40,715 nucleotides of DNA from Verrucomicrobiota bacterium (GTDB lineage Bacteria; Verrucomicrobiota; Verrucomicrobiia; Limisphaerales; UBA1100). Under the pieces are notes generated by a model, which saw only the letters and a program-made list of their open reading frames with translations, ran no database searches and had not been told where the DNA came from. The stretch is taken from positions 1 to 40,715 of the forward strand of contig JAPKDK010000002.1 of the NCBI GenBank assembly GCA_028872645.1. Direction: 5' to 3'. Made by a program: the position numbers and the translations under genes. Positions 15,991 to 23,801 of this stretch are shown one piece after another; the stretch's first letter is position 1, and each line of letters begins with the position of its first letter.

Positions 15991-17273
15991 TGCATTACCT
16001 CCTTGATGGGTTCGCAGTCGTCATGCGCGATGGCGAGCTTCTGGCCCTTAATACGATAGCGCGTCTTGCGCGGATTGAGACCGAGCAGCGTGAAAATGGT
16101 GTGGAACAGATGCCCAATGTCATAGCCTTCACCGTTAACAAACGCGCCGTCCTTGGTCGTCTCGCCAATAATTGCGCCGCGCTTGATACCGCACCCGGCT
16201 AGAGCAATGCTCCAGCAGTCCGGCCAGTGGTCGCGGCCTAGTCGCGAGTTGATGATCGGCGTGCGGCCGAACTCGCTCATCACAATGACCAGCGTGTGGT
16301 CGAGCATTCCGCGATCTTCAAGGTCATTGATGAGTGCCGCAAACGGTCGGTCGAGCTGCGGGATGAGTCGCTGCGACATGTTGAAATTATCACCATGCGT
16401 GTCCCAGTGATAGCTGTTGACCTTAATGAAGCGCACACCCGCCTCTAGTAACCGTCGCGCCTGCAAGATGTGTCGGCCAAGCGGATGGGTGCCGTAGCGT
16501 TCCTTGTCCTTCGGGTCCATCTTACTGTCATCGAAAATTTCTTTGCGTGCCATCAATTGCCGCGCCATCGCATAGCTCGTCTCGTACGCATCAATCTCAG
16601 ACGCACCGCGATAGGCCTTGAAACGTTCGTTCGCCTTCAAACGCAATGCGTTGCGGGCGGCTTCGACCTCGGCTGAGACGCCATCGGGCCTGTGAATGTG
16701 AATCGGCGGCTTGCCATCACCCAACGCCAACGTGCCGTACTGCGCACCAAGGAAGCCCGCCTCCTTCGCGATAAACCCGCCGTTGCCCGGCTTTATCCAG
16801 AGGTATGGTGGCAAGTTCGGGTTGGCCGGCCCCAGCAACTTGGCGACTGCCGAGCCGAGGTGCGGATATATCACTCCTCGGTCAATGGGGTCGCCCCGTT
16901 GGATGCGCGGCACGCCCGTGGAATGATTCGGGTCCTTCGTTTCCATCGTGCGGATGACGGAAATTTTGTGTGCAATCTTCGCCGTCTCCGGCACCAACTC
17001 GCTGAAGTGCACCCCGGGAATACTCGTCTTGATGCTCCGAAACGGCCCTCCAAATTTGCTCTCCGGCAATGGATGCCAACTCTCATACTGGCTCATGCCG
17101 CCATCGAGCCAGATGAGGCATACCTGCTTGTGCTGTTTTTTAATCTCCGCCGCAATCCCCGGCTGCAACAAGCTTCCAAACCCCACCGCGCCACCCAGCG
17201 TACCCAGCATCTGTCGGCGAGAGACCCCGTGCTCAGTGTTGCCGCAAGCGTGATTGTGCGGGATGTGGTTCAT
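15987..17273 (-). CDS. DUF1501 domain-containing protein (Tat-exported, alkaline-phosphatase/sulfatase-like fold)
   Basis: A 428-residue protein that starts at ATG 17273 (overlapping the upstream stop as TGATG); a 14-codon longer frame is not supported. A twin-arginine signal 'VSRRQMLGTLGGAVGFGSLL' is at 17-36. The body has the DUF1501 signatures 'QVCLIWLDGGMSQYESWHPL', 'HSTGVPRIQRGDP', 'NSYHWDTHGDNF', 'VIVMSEFGRTPIIN' and 'GRDHWPDCWSIALAGCGI'. DUF1501 belongs to the alkaline phosphatase/sulfatase-like superfamily; its reaction is unknown. It is the regular partner of DUF1549/DUF1553 proteins, here immediately upstream, and both should act outside the cytoplasmic membrane. The 4-base overlap with the WD40 gene implies coupled translation. 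Confidence 0.92.
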   Translation of the reverse strand: MNHIPHNHACGNTEHGVSRRQMLGTLGGAVGFGSLLQPGIAAEIKKQHKQVCLIWLDGGMSQYESWHPLPESKFGGPFRSIKTSIPGVHFSELVPETAKIAHKISVIRTMETKDPNHSTGVPRIQRGDPIDRGVIYPHLGSAVAKLLGPANPNLPPYLWIKPGNGGFIAKEAGFLGAQYGTLALGDGKPPIHIHRPDGVSAEVEAARNALRLKANERFKAYRGASEIDAYETSYAMARQLMARKEIFDDSKMDPKDKERYGTHPLGRHILQARRLLEAGVRFIKVNSYHWDTHGDNFNMSQRLIPQLDRPFAALINDLEDRGMLDHTLVIVMSEFGRTPIINSRLGRDHWPDCWSIALAGCGIKRGAIIGETTKDGAFVNGEGYDIGHLFHTIFTLLGLNPRKTRYRIKGQKLAIAHDDCEPIKEVMQ

Positions 17274-18904
17274 CAGTGGTTCAGCCGAAACTCCGTCGAG
17301 GTCAGTAGCGCCCAAGCCAGATCACCCAAGGCCGCAGCACGGCGTTTATTATTCCGCTCCAAATAATTAGCAATCGTCGCTATCTCGTCCGCCTCCGGCA
17401 ACCGCGCCAGCATGGATAGGTACATTTCCTCTGCAATGGATTTGGGTGTTTCCAATTTTGTCAACCGTTCGATCAAGTTCCCCTTTTGCGGCTTCAACCA
17501 ATCTTGAATCAGCCGGTCGTTCATCAGGAATAACGCCTTGTTCAGCCCCGGGATAAAGTCCACCTCTGGTGTTCCTGCCGGCTCCGCGTAGGTCAACATA
17601 AACAGCGCGCGAATTTCCTCAAATGAAGGCGGCATCTCGCGGTTAGTGCCAGTGAAGTAACCGCGTTGGTCAAACTTCTCCGCGTTGTCCATCGCCTTCA
17701 ATTTTGTCACCCAGCCCTCATTGCCCGTCGCCTTTAACACTGCGTTTAGCAACTGCTCCGGCGTCATCGCCTTCGGATGAGCCGTACGGTATCTAGTTAC
17801 CTCCATTTTTTTGACACCGTTCGGAAACCGACTGCTACGCTGATAGCTCTCGCTCAATGCAATCTCGCGCACGAACCATTTCACATCAAACTCATGCGCC
17901 ACAAACTCACGCATCAGCAGTTCCATCAGCTTCGGGTGCGATGAAGGATTCTGTGTGTGCAGTTCATCTAGCGGATGCACCAGACCACGCCCCATCATCA
18001 AATACCAAATCCGGTTTACTCCGTTGCGCACGAAGTACGTATTGTTTTTTGAGGTTAAATCCCGCGCCAGCAACTCGCGCGGCCTAAATTTTGGGACTCC
18101 CGGCAATCCGTCTGCCGCCGGCTTCTCAAACTCCTGCCCCTTTTCAAACGCTGGAATCGCCACCTCCTTTCCGCCCGGCAATCTCGGTCCCGTGATCTCC
18201 TTCTCCGTTTTAAAGACCGACTGAAAATCCACCTTCTTCATCGCCACCCCCTCAACGAGATACGTTTGTTTATCCTTTGAGTTCGTCGCGGTCTTGGTCT
18301 GGTTTAAATAGGAAAACAGCCCCCAGTAATGCGCCTGCTTCCACTCATTCACCGATGGATGGTCGTGACACTTCGCACACTTTAAATCCATCCCGAGGAA
18401 TAAACGCGCCACATTCTCTGTCATCACGTGATGGTCCGTGGTTCCAAGGAATTTCATCGCCGGACGCTCATCACCTTGGCCCGTAGCTCCCACCATTTCC
18501 TGTGCCAGCACATCCCAGCGCGGCTTACCCTTCAAATTCTTTGCGAGAAACTCCCGCCATTCTTCATCAGTGATTTTGCCGAGTTTTTGTCGCTCCAGCA
18601 GCATTACTGATAAGCGATCGGTCCAGTGCGTTGCAAAGGCGTCACTGGCGATGAGTCGATCTATGAGCTTGGCGCGCTTACTAGAGGTGGTGTCTTGCAG
18701 GAAAGATCGAGTGTCCGTTGCACTTGGAATACGGCCAGTGAGATCCAGCCTCACCCGCCGAAAAAACTCCGAATCATCACTGCGCGTCGCCACGGCTCCC
18801 CCTGCTTTGGCGGCGATGAGCTTATCAATCCGTGGTGACAAATGCTCCGCCGCCCATCCGACAAGGACGGGCACCAGAGCGCAAATGAAGATGATGAGCC
18901 GCAT
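17273..18904 (-). CDS. DUF1549/DUF1553 (PSD1-type) protein, short form without N-terminal cytochrome domain
   Basis: A 543-residue exported protein. The ATG at 18904 gives a clean signal peptide ('MRLIIFICALVPVLVGWAAE'); an upstream TTG frame is not needed. It lacks the N-terminal planctomycete cytochrome C domain of the two larger relatives in this window and begins directly with DUF1549 ('LSPRIDKLIAAKAGGAV', 'RRVRLDLTGRIPSATDTRSF'), containing one heme-type motif CAKCH (176-180) followed by DHP. DUF1553 covers about 290-540 ('VRNGVNRIWYLMMGRGLVHP', 'WFVREIALSESYQRSSRFPN'). It sits 60 bases after the metal-binding lipoprotein gene and one base overlaps the DUF1501 gene. Function unknown; presumably forms a periplasmic unit with the DUF1501 protein. 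Confidence 0.91.
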   Translation of the reverse strand: MRLIIFICALVPVLVGWAAEHLSPRIDKLIAAKAGGAVATRSDDSEFFRRVRLDLTGRIPSATDTRSFLQDTTSSKRAKLIDRLIASDAFATHWTDRLSVMLLERQKLGKITDEEWREFLAKNLKGKPRWDVLAQEMVGATGQGDERPAMKFLGTTDHHVMTENVARLFLGMDLKCAKCHDHPSVNEWKQAHYWGLFSYLNQTKTATNSKDKQTYLVEGVAMKKVDFQSVFKTEKEITGPRLPGGKEVAIPAFEKGQEFEKPAADGLPGVPKFRPRELLARDLTSKNNTYFVRNGVNRIWYLMMGRGLVHPLDELHTQNPSSHPKLMELLMREFVAHEFDVKWFVREIALSESYQRSSRFPNGVKKMEVTRYRTAHPKAMTPEQLLNAVLKATGNEGWVTKLKAMDNAEKFDQRGYFTGTNREMPPSFEEIRALFMLTYAEPAGTPEVDFIPGLNKALFLMNDRLIQDWLKPQKGNLIERLTKLETPKSIAEEMYLSMLARLPEADEIATIANYLERNNKRRAAALGDLAWALLTSTEFRLNH

Positions 18905-18964
18905 TTGTCTTTCGACGCTGACATCTGCGCCCAGCTTCACCAAGCCTCGTGGCGATTATTTCTT

Positions 18965-19393
18965 TCAGCCCTCTTTTCCGGGGCTGGTTTCTCCAAGGTC
19001 TTTTCCTGCTTTTGGAGCTGTTCGCTCGGCTGGCTTGGCCTTCTTGGCGGCTTCCAGCTTGGCGAGGTATTTCTTAGGGTCTTTGTTAAAGTCTTTCAAG
19101 CAACCTTCACAGCAAAACTTTACTGTGATGCCTTCGTGCACGTGTACAAAGGGCTCGCCCATACTGTCCAGTTTCGAATCCTCCACTAAGCAGGTGGTCA
19201 TCGGATAATCGTCCGCCACTGCCGCGGCGTCTTTTTTGTCACCATCACCATCGTGATCATGGCCTTCGCCTGGGCCGTGATCCGGTTTGCCATCACCATC
19301 GTGATCATGGTCGTGTTCATCGCCGCAGCCAAGAAATAATCCAGCGGCAACGAAGGTGATCGGAATGAGTTTCAATATAAGGGACGTCTTCAT
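18965..19393 (-). CDS. Metal-binding lipoprotein with His/Asp-rich segment and TRASH/YHS-like Cys motif
   Basis: A 142-residue protein with a lipoprotein signal peptide ending 'AGLFLGC' (C23). Mature residues 25-53 are an acidic His/Asp/Gly-rich segment ('DEHDHDHDGDGKPDHG' and a second 'GHDHDGDGDKKD'), which suggests metal binding. It is followed by a compact Cys module: 'YPMTTCLVEDSKLDSMGEPF', then 'VKFCCEGCLKDFNKDPKKY' with C68, C94, C95, C98. This resembles TRASH/YHS-type metal-sensing or metallochaperone modules. The C-terminus is Ala/Lys/Pro-rich and probably disordered. It is the first gene of the operon with DUF1549/1553, DUF1501 and WD40 genes, so it may deliver metal (copper is a guess) to those exported proteins. 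Confidence 0.8.
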   Translation of the reverse strand: MKTSLILKLIPITFVAAGLFLGCGDEHDHDHDGDGKPDHGPGEGHDHDGDGDKKDAAAVADDYPMTTCLVEDSKLDSMGEPFVHVHEGITVKFCCEGCLKDFNKDPKKYLAKLEAAKKAKPAERTAPKAGKDLGETSPGKEG

Positions 19394-19485
19394 CGAGAAA
19401 TTCTGCCTTAATGAGTTGGCGGTGACCAGCCTTTTATTGGCTCAATCCAATTGCAATTTCACGCCTAATGTGAATGATGGCCGCA

Positions 19486-20544
19486 ATGAAACGCGTGCTT
19501 ACGGCTTTAGCTGTCTTGTTGAGTTGGAATGTCTTCGCACAAGATGCGAAAGGGCTGGAAGTGTATTGGGTGGATGTCGAAGGCGGCGCGGCGACGTTGA
19601 TTGTGACGCCAGCCGGCCAATCGATTCTCATCGATAGCGGAAATCCCGGCACACGCGATGCCGGCCGCATTCATGAGGTTGCCACCAAGCAAGCTGTTTT
19701 GAAGAAGATTGATTTTCTCATCACCACTCATTTTCATGGCGATCATTTTGGTGGTGCCGCGGTGCTCAGCCAGTTGATGCCCATCGGCACTGTGTACGAC
19801 AATGGCATCCCCGCACGCAATCCCGACCGAAACCGGCAGGATCCCGCGTTCATTCTTAAAGTGAAACCGTACAAGGAAATGAAAGTGGACGCCCGCGTGG
19901 TGGTGAAGCCGGGAATGAAGTTGCCGCTGAAACAGTCGCACTGGACTCCCAAGCTGAGCCTCACCTTCGTAGCCGCCGCGCGAAAGTTCATTGATGTTCC
20001 GCGTCGCGGTGTGAAGAAAAACCCACTCACCGGCACCGTGCCCGCCAAGCCGGAGGATCTATCCGACAACGCCAACAGCGTCGCTTCGCTTTTGGCGCTC
20101 GGCGACTTTCACTTTCTCGATTGTGGCGATCTCACATGGAACATGGAAGCCAAGCTCGTCACCCCCATCAACCGCATCGGCACCGTGGATGTTTATCAAG
20201 TAAATCACCACGGCCTTGCCAGCAGTAACAACCCTTTGCTTATCCAAAGCGTTGCCCCCACCGTCAGCGTAATGAACAACGGCCACACCAAAGGCTGCAC
20301 GCCCAGCGCCTTCACCGCGCTCAAGTCCGCCCAATCCATCAAGGCCATGTACCAAGTGCATCGCAACCTTCGCCCCGACGGCAAACAAAACAACACCGCC
20401 AACGAGTTCATTGCCAACCTCACCGAGCCGAAGGAGTGCAAAGCTTTCGCACTGAAAATGTCCGTCGCCGACGATGGAAAGAGTTACACGCTATTTAATC
20501 CACGCAACGGCCACAAACAGACCTTCAAAACCCGCAAACATTGA
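19486..20544 (+). CDS. Exported metallo-beta-lactamase-fold hydrolase (ComEC/Rec2-like)
   Basis: A 352-residue protein with a signal peptide 'MKRVLTALAVLLSWNVFAQ'. ATGs at 19474 and 19477 are also possible starts, but the canonical signal begins at 19486. The metal site is 'TTHFHGDHFGG' (HxHxDH) with later 'LDCGDLTWNMEAKLV' and 'YQVNHHGLASSNN', the pattern of the ComEC-type beta-lactamase-fold group. The substrate is unknown; related exported proteins include nucleases and phosphodiesterases. It is transcribed away from the metal-binding lipoprotein operon; the 92-base divergent gap should contain both promoters. Its stop is two bases before the ATG of queH, so the two are probably co-transcribed although no functional link is evident. 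Confidence 0.87.
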   Translation: MKRVLTALAVLLSWNVFAQDAKGLEVYWVDVEGGAATLIVTPAGQSILIDSGNPGTRDAGRIHEVATKQAVLKKIDFLITTHFHGDHFGGAAVLSQLMPIGTVYDNGIPARNPDRNRQDPAFILKVKPYKEMKVDARVVVKPGMKLPLKQSHWTPKLSLTFVAAARKFIDVPRRGVKKNPLTGTVPAKPEDLSDNANSVASLLALGDFHFLDCGDLTWNMEAKLVTPINRIGTVDVYQVNHHGLASSNNPLLIQSVAPTVSVMNNGHTKGCTPSAFTALKSAQSIKAMYQVHRNLRPDGKQNNTANEFIANLTEPKECKAFALKMSVADDGKSYTLFNPRNGHKQTFKTRKH

Positions 20545-20546
20545 GC

Positions 20547-21239
20547 ATGTCCGACTACTCACTGGAAAATTTTGAGCGGCCAAAACTGCAAGCCCCCAAC
20601 GGCAAGCAGCACATCCTGCTGCACTCCTGCTGCGCGCCGTGTTCGGGCGAGGTGATGGATGCCATGGCGGCCAGCGGGATTGAGACGACGATTTTCTTTT
20701 ACAACCCAAACATCCATCCGCGCAGCGAGTACGAACTGCGCAAGGAGGAAAATATCCGCTACGCCGAAAAGCTGGGCATGGCGTTTATCGATGCGGACTA
20801 CGACACAGAAAATTGGTTCGAGCGCGTGCGCGGACTGGAAATGGAGCCCGAGCGCGGCGCGCGCTGCACGGTGTGTTTCGATATGCGCTTCGAACGCACC
20901 GCACTGTACGCCGCCGAACACGGGTTCGATTTAATCAGCAGCACCCTCGGAATTTCCCGCTGGAAAAACATGGACCAAATCAACGCCAGCGGCGCCCGCG
21001 CCGCCGCGCGCTGGGACGGTATGAATTACTGGACCTTCAACTGGCGCAAACAAGGCGGCGCCGCCCGCATGATCGAGCTCTCCAAGCGTGAAGAATTTTA
21101 CCAACAAGAATACTGCGGCTGCATCTACAGCCTCCGCGACACCAACGACTGGCGCCAAGAAAACAACCGAGAAAAAATCGAACGCGGCATGAAGTTTTAT
21201 GGCAAGGATGGGGTGGATCGCGGCGAATGTTCAGAGTAG
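20547..21239 (+). CDS. queH: Epoxyqueuosine reductase QueH (DUF208 family)
   Basis: A 230-residue cytoplasmic protein catalysing the last step of queuosine synthesis, epoxyqueuosine to queuosine in tRNA. Signature motifs are 'LLHSCCAPCSGEV' (C28, C29, C32), 'FFYNPNIHPRSEYELR', 'GARCTVCFDMRF' and 'QEYCGCIYSLRDT', which supply the 4Fe-4S and second metal ligands of QueH. The ATG at 20547 is preferred to a TTG at 20541. It follows the metallohydrolase gene by two bases. Its 3' end overlaps the convergent ROK gene by nine bases. QueH replaces QueG in many bacteria; other queuosine genes are not in this window. Confidence 0.95.
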   Translation: MSDYSLENFERPKLQAPNGKQHILLHSCCAPCSGEVMDAMAASGIETTIFFYNPNIHPRSEYELRKEENIRYAEKLGMAFIDADYDTENWFERVRGLEMEPERGARCTVCFDMRFERTALYAAEHGFDLISSTLGISRWKNMDQINASGARAAARWDGMNYWTFNWRKQGGAARMIELSKREEFYQQEYCGCIYSLRDTNDWRQENNREKIERGMKFYGKDGVDRGECSE

Positions 21240-22130
21240 CAGCGCCCCCGCCGGCACGGCGTCTTCACCTAATTCAGCCAGTTTGATTTGCGGGCCGGTG
21301 CCGTAAATTTCCATCAGAAATTCCGGTAGCTTTTCGGCAATGCCTTTGCGAAGCGGTTCGCCAATGAGCGCAAGGCCGCCGCCGAGGGTGATGGCTTGCG
21401 GATGAAATAAATGCGTGACGTGCGAGAGCGCAAAGGCAAGGTCGCGGGTGAGAGTGTCGAGAATGGATTGGGCGAGTGGGTCGTTTTGCGCGAGGGCGGC
21501 AGCAAGGTGTTTGGCTTCGCCTCCTTGTTCGTCACCGATTAAGTTGGCGAGCGTGCAATTGGGCGCGTCGGCAATAGCGGCGCGGATGGCGCGGTCAGTG
21601 GCCCAACCGGAGCAGCGATCTTCGACGGTGGTTCCGTCAGAATCCAACCGCAAATGGCCCACCTCCACTTCGCCGGGGGCGGCGCCGTGATAAATTATCC
21701 CATCAAGCACCAATCCGCCGCCCACGCCGCTGCCCATATTGATATAAAAGGCAGGATTAAATCCACGCCCCGCGCCCCGCAACGCCTCGGCCAGCGCGGC
21801 GGTGTTCGCGTCATTTTCAATGACCACCGGCAAGCTGGTTAAGTCATACAGCCAATCGAGCAAAGGGAATCCACTCCAGCCTTCGACCTGATGCGAAACA
21901 GCGACAGTGCCCTTCGCAATATCCACCGGCCCGCCAAAGCCCACGCCGATGCGTTCGGGTTTATGAGCAGCGATGAGCTTGGGCAGTTCCTCCGCAATGC
22001 GGTCGCGAATGACTGGCCCGCCGCCTGTGGAATCGACACTAAAGCGACAGCGGTCAATAATGTTACCCTCCGCATCACCGGCCACGAGCTGCTGCTTCGT
22101 GCCGCCAATTTCGATGCCGATGCGGGTCAT
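21231..22130 (-). CDS. ROK family sugar kinase / transcriptional-regulator-type protein (kinase likely)
   Basis: A 299-residue ROK protein with no N-terminal helix-turn-helix, so a kinase is more likely than a repressor. The ATP phosphate loop is 'GIEIGGTKQQLV' near the N-terminus; the sugar-binding segment with catalytic Asp is 'VVIENDANTAALAEA', followed by 'YINMGSGVGGGLVLDGIIYHG' and 'GEVEVGHLRLD'. The usual zinc motif CxCGxxGCxE is not present; in its place stands 'VEDRCSGWATDR', keeping the His of 'GH' and one Cys. Glucose or a related hexose is a reasonable but unproven substrate. It converges on queH and lies 83 bases downstream of mqo on the same strand. Confidence 0.9.
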   Translation of the reverse strand: MTRIGIEIGGTKQQLVAGDAEGNIIDRCRFSVDSTGGGPVIRDRIAEELPKLIAAHKPERIGVGFGGPVDIAKGTVAVSHQVEGWSGFPLLDWLYDLTSLPVVIENDANTAALAEALRGAGRGFNPAFYINMGSGVGGGLVLDGIIYHGAAPGEVEVGHLRLDSDGTTVEDRCSGWATDRAIRAAIADAPNCTLANLIGDEQGGEAKHLAAALAQNDPLAQSILDTLTRDLAFALSHVTHLFHPQAITLGGGLALIGEPLRKGIAEKLPEFLMEIYGTGPQIKLAELGEDAVPAGALLL

Positions 22131-22157
22131 ATTTTTAATAGGGGTGGTCAGGATTCA

Positions 22158-22177
22158 CAGGATATTTTTTTATCCTG
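22158..22177. repeat. Short inverted repeat between mqo and the ROK gene
   Basis: CAGGATA (22158-22164) and TATCCTG (22171-22177) are perfect inverted complements around six T's, and a further CAGGAT-like copy lies just before it (22149-22154). There is no T-run after the stem in either direction, so it is not a convincing terminator. It could be an operator or a dispersed intergenic repeat. Confidence 0.3.
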
Positions 22178-22213
22178 AATATCGTGCTTATCAGTGTTAG
22201 ATTTATTTTTAAT

Positions 22214-23713
22214 TTAAATCAACTGCAGCGATTTTTCGGCTTCTTCGCTGAGGGTAGCTTGGCGGGTGGCCATTGAGGGGTCGGTGAGGTTTTCGTCGTA
22301 GGTGGGGATCATCGACTTCATTCGTTGGTGGCCGGCTTCTGTTTTTAGTAGATGGCTGAAGCAATCCTGCACGATCTCGAGGATGATGTTCACAGATACC
22401 GACGCGCCGGGGGAGGCACCGAGCAGGGCGGAGAGGGTTTTGTCTTGGTCGGAAATTACCTCGGTGCCGAAGTGGACGATGCCGGCATCGCCGTCTTCTT
22501 TTTTGATGGCTTGCACGCGGATGCCGGCGTCGATGAGCTCCCAGTCTTCGGCCTTGGCGTCGGGGAAAAAATTCTGCAATTCCTTCATCCGCGTGGTCAT
22601 ACTTTGCGTGCCTTGCTGCATCAGATAAGTCACGAGCGGGAGGTTGTGCAGACCGACCTTGATGAGCGAGCCGATGTTGTCCATCCGAATGGAGCCGGGC
22701 AAATCCCAGAAGCTGCCGCCTTCGTGCAAAAACTTGGTGGTCCACGCGGCGTACGGGCCGAAGAGGAGAGATTTTTTGCCATCAATAATCCGTGTGTCAA
22801 TGTGCGGCACAGCCATCGTGGGCGCGGCGCCCGGCGACATTCCGTAAACTTTGGCTTCGTGTTGTTTCACGAGTTCCGGTTTGTGGCACACGAGCCATTG
22901 GCCGCCGATGGGGAATCCGCCGAAACCTTTGCTCTCGGCGATGCCGGATTTTTGCAGCAACGGCAAACTGCCTCCGCCCGCGCCAATGAATACAAACTTC
23001 GTGTGGTTGGTAAACTTGCGGCCGGATTTATTATCCTTCACCTCCACGGCCCAACCTTCCCGCGTGCGAGTGAGGTCGGTGACGCGATGTCGCAGGGCGT
23101 AGCCGCAGCCGTCTTGTTGGCCGAGCCATTCCACGAGCAGCTCGGACAACGCGCCGAAATTCACGTCGGTGCCGCGATCCATTTTGGTGGCGGCGATAGG
23201 TGTGTCATCGCGACCGGCCAGCAGCAGCGGCGCCCAGTCACGGATGGTCTCGCGGTCATCCGTGTATTCCATACTGCTGAAAAAGTGATGGGCGCGCATC
23301 CCCGCGTGGCGCGATTTGAGAAAATCCACCTGCTCCTGCCCGTACACAAACGCGATGTGCGGCAGGGGGTTCACGAATTTTTTGGGATCATCAATCATCC
23401 CGTTGCGCACCGCGTAGCTCCAGAAATATTTCGACTGCTCGAACTGCTCAAAAATCTCGATCGCTTTGCTCACATTCACCTCGCCATCCGCGCCGCGATC
23501 GGGCGTGTAGCTCAGCTCGCAAAGCCCCGCGTGGCCGGTGCCGGCGTTGTGCCAACCATTGGAACTTTCCTGCGCCAATTCCTCGGTTACTTCGTATAGC
23601 TGAATTCTCAGGTCCGGCTGCAGATTTTTCAACACCGCCCCCAGCGTGGCGCTCATCACGCCGCTGCCAATCAACACCACATCCGAATCATCAATATGTT
23701 TGGAACCGCTCAT
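22214..23713 (-). CDS. mqo: Malate:quinone oxidoreductase
   Basis: A 499-residue FAD-dependent, membrane-associated enzyme oxidising malate to oxaloacetate and passing electrons to quinone. The FAD-binding Rossmann segment is 'DVVLIGSGVMSATLGAVL' (11-28), followed by the Mqo-specific 'QESSNGWHNAGTGHAGLCEL', 'VNPLPHIAFVYG', 'FVFIGAGGGSLPLLQKSGI', 'GFPIGGQWLVC' and 'LFGPYAAWTTKFL'; the length is normal. The start is ATG 23713, not the adjacent TTG. It is divergent from the second large PSD1 gene, with an 88-base shared upstream region. It runs toward the ROK gene; the 83-base gap holds the inverted repeat. Confidence 0.96.
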   Translation of the reverse strand: MSGSKHIDDSDVVLIGSGVMSATLGAVLKNLQPDLRIQLYEVTEELAQESSNGWHNAGTGHAGLCELSYTPDRGADGEVNVSKAIEIFEQFEQSKYFWSYAVRNGMIDDPKKFVNPLPHIAFVYGQEQVDFLKSRHAGMRAHHFFSSMEYTDDRETIRDWAPLLLAGRDDTPIAATKMDRGTDVNFGALSELLVEWLGQQDGCGYALRHRVTDLTRTREGWAVEVKDNKSGRKFTNHTKFVFIGAGGGSLPLLQKSGIAESKGFGGFPIGGQWLVCHKPELVKQHEAKVYGMSPGAAPTMAVPHIDTRIIDGKKSLLFGPYAAWTTKFLHEGGSFWDLPGSIRMDNIGSLIKVGLHNLPLVTYLMQQGTQSMTTRMKELQNFFPDAKAEDWELIDAGIRVQAIKKEDGDAGIVHFGTEVISDQDKTLSALLGASPGASVSVNIILEIVQDCFSHLLKTEAGHQRMKSMIPTYDENLTDPSMATRQATLSEEAEKSLQLI

Positions 23714-23765
23714 CAAGGCTCGCGACGATGCGCAAAAACACCCCGCAATCCAAGCAAACTGTGAA

Positions 23766-23793
23766 TTGATTTTTGCGCGCCACGTCGTACAAT
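23766..23793 (+). promoter_or_regulatory. Candidate sigma-70 promoter of the second PSD1 gene
   Basis: TTGATT (23766-23771) and TACAAT (23788-23793) are 16 bases apart, with four and five matches to consensus. The -10 box ends only 8 bases before the ATG at 23802, so transcription would begin about at the start codon and the mRNA would be leaderless or nearly so. No Shine-Dalgarno sequence is visible, which agrees with that reading. Confidence 0.35.
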
Positions 23794-23801
23794 CGATACA
23801 G

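Noticed and set aside
19230..19330. Near-identical DNA repeat within the metal-binding lipoprotein gene
   Set aside because: The repeat encodes the two 'HDHDGDG' segments and is explained by the protein's His/Asp-rich region; it is not a separate element.
22352..23599. 415-codon open frame on the plus strand
   Set aside because: Antisense to mqo, whose FAD and substrate motifs are complete; the frame's composition shows no recognisable domain.
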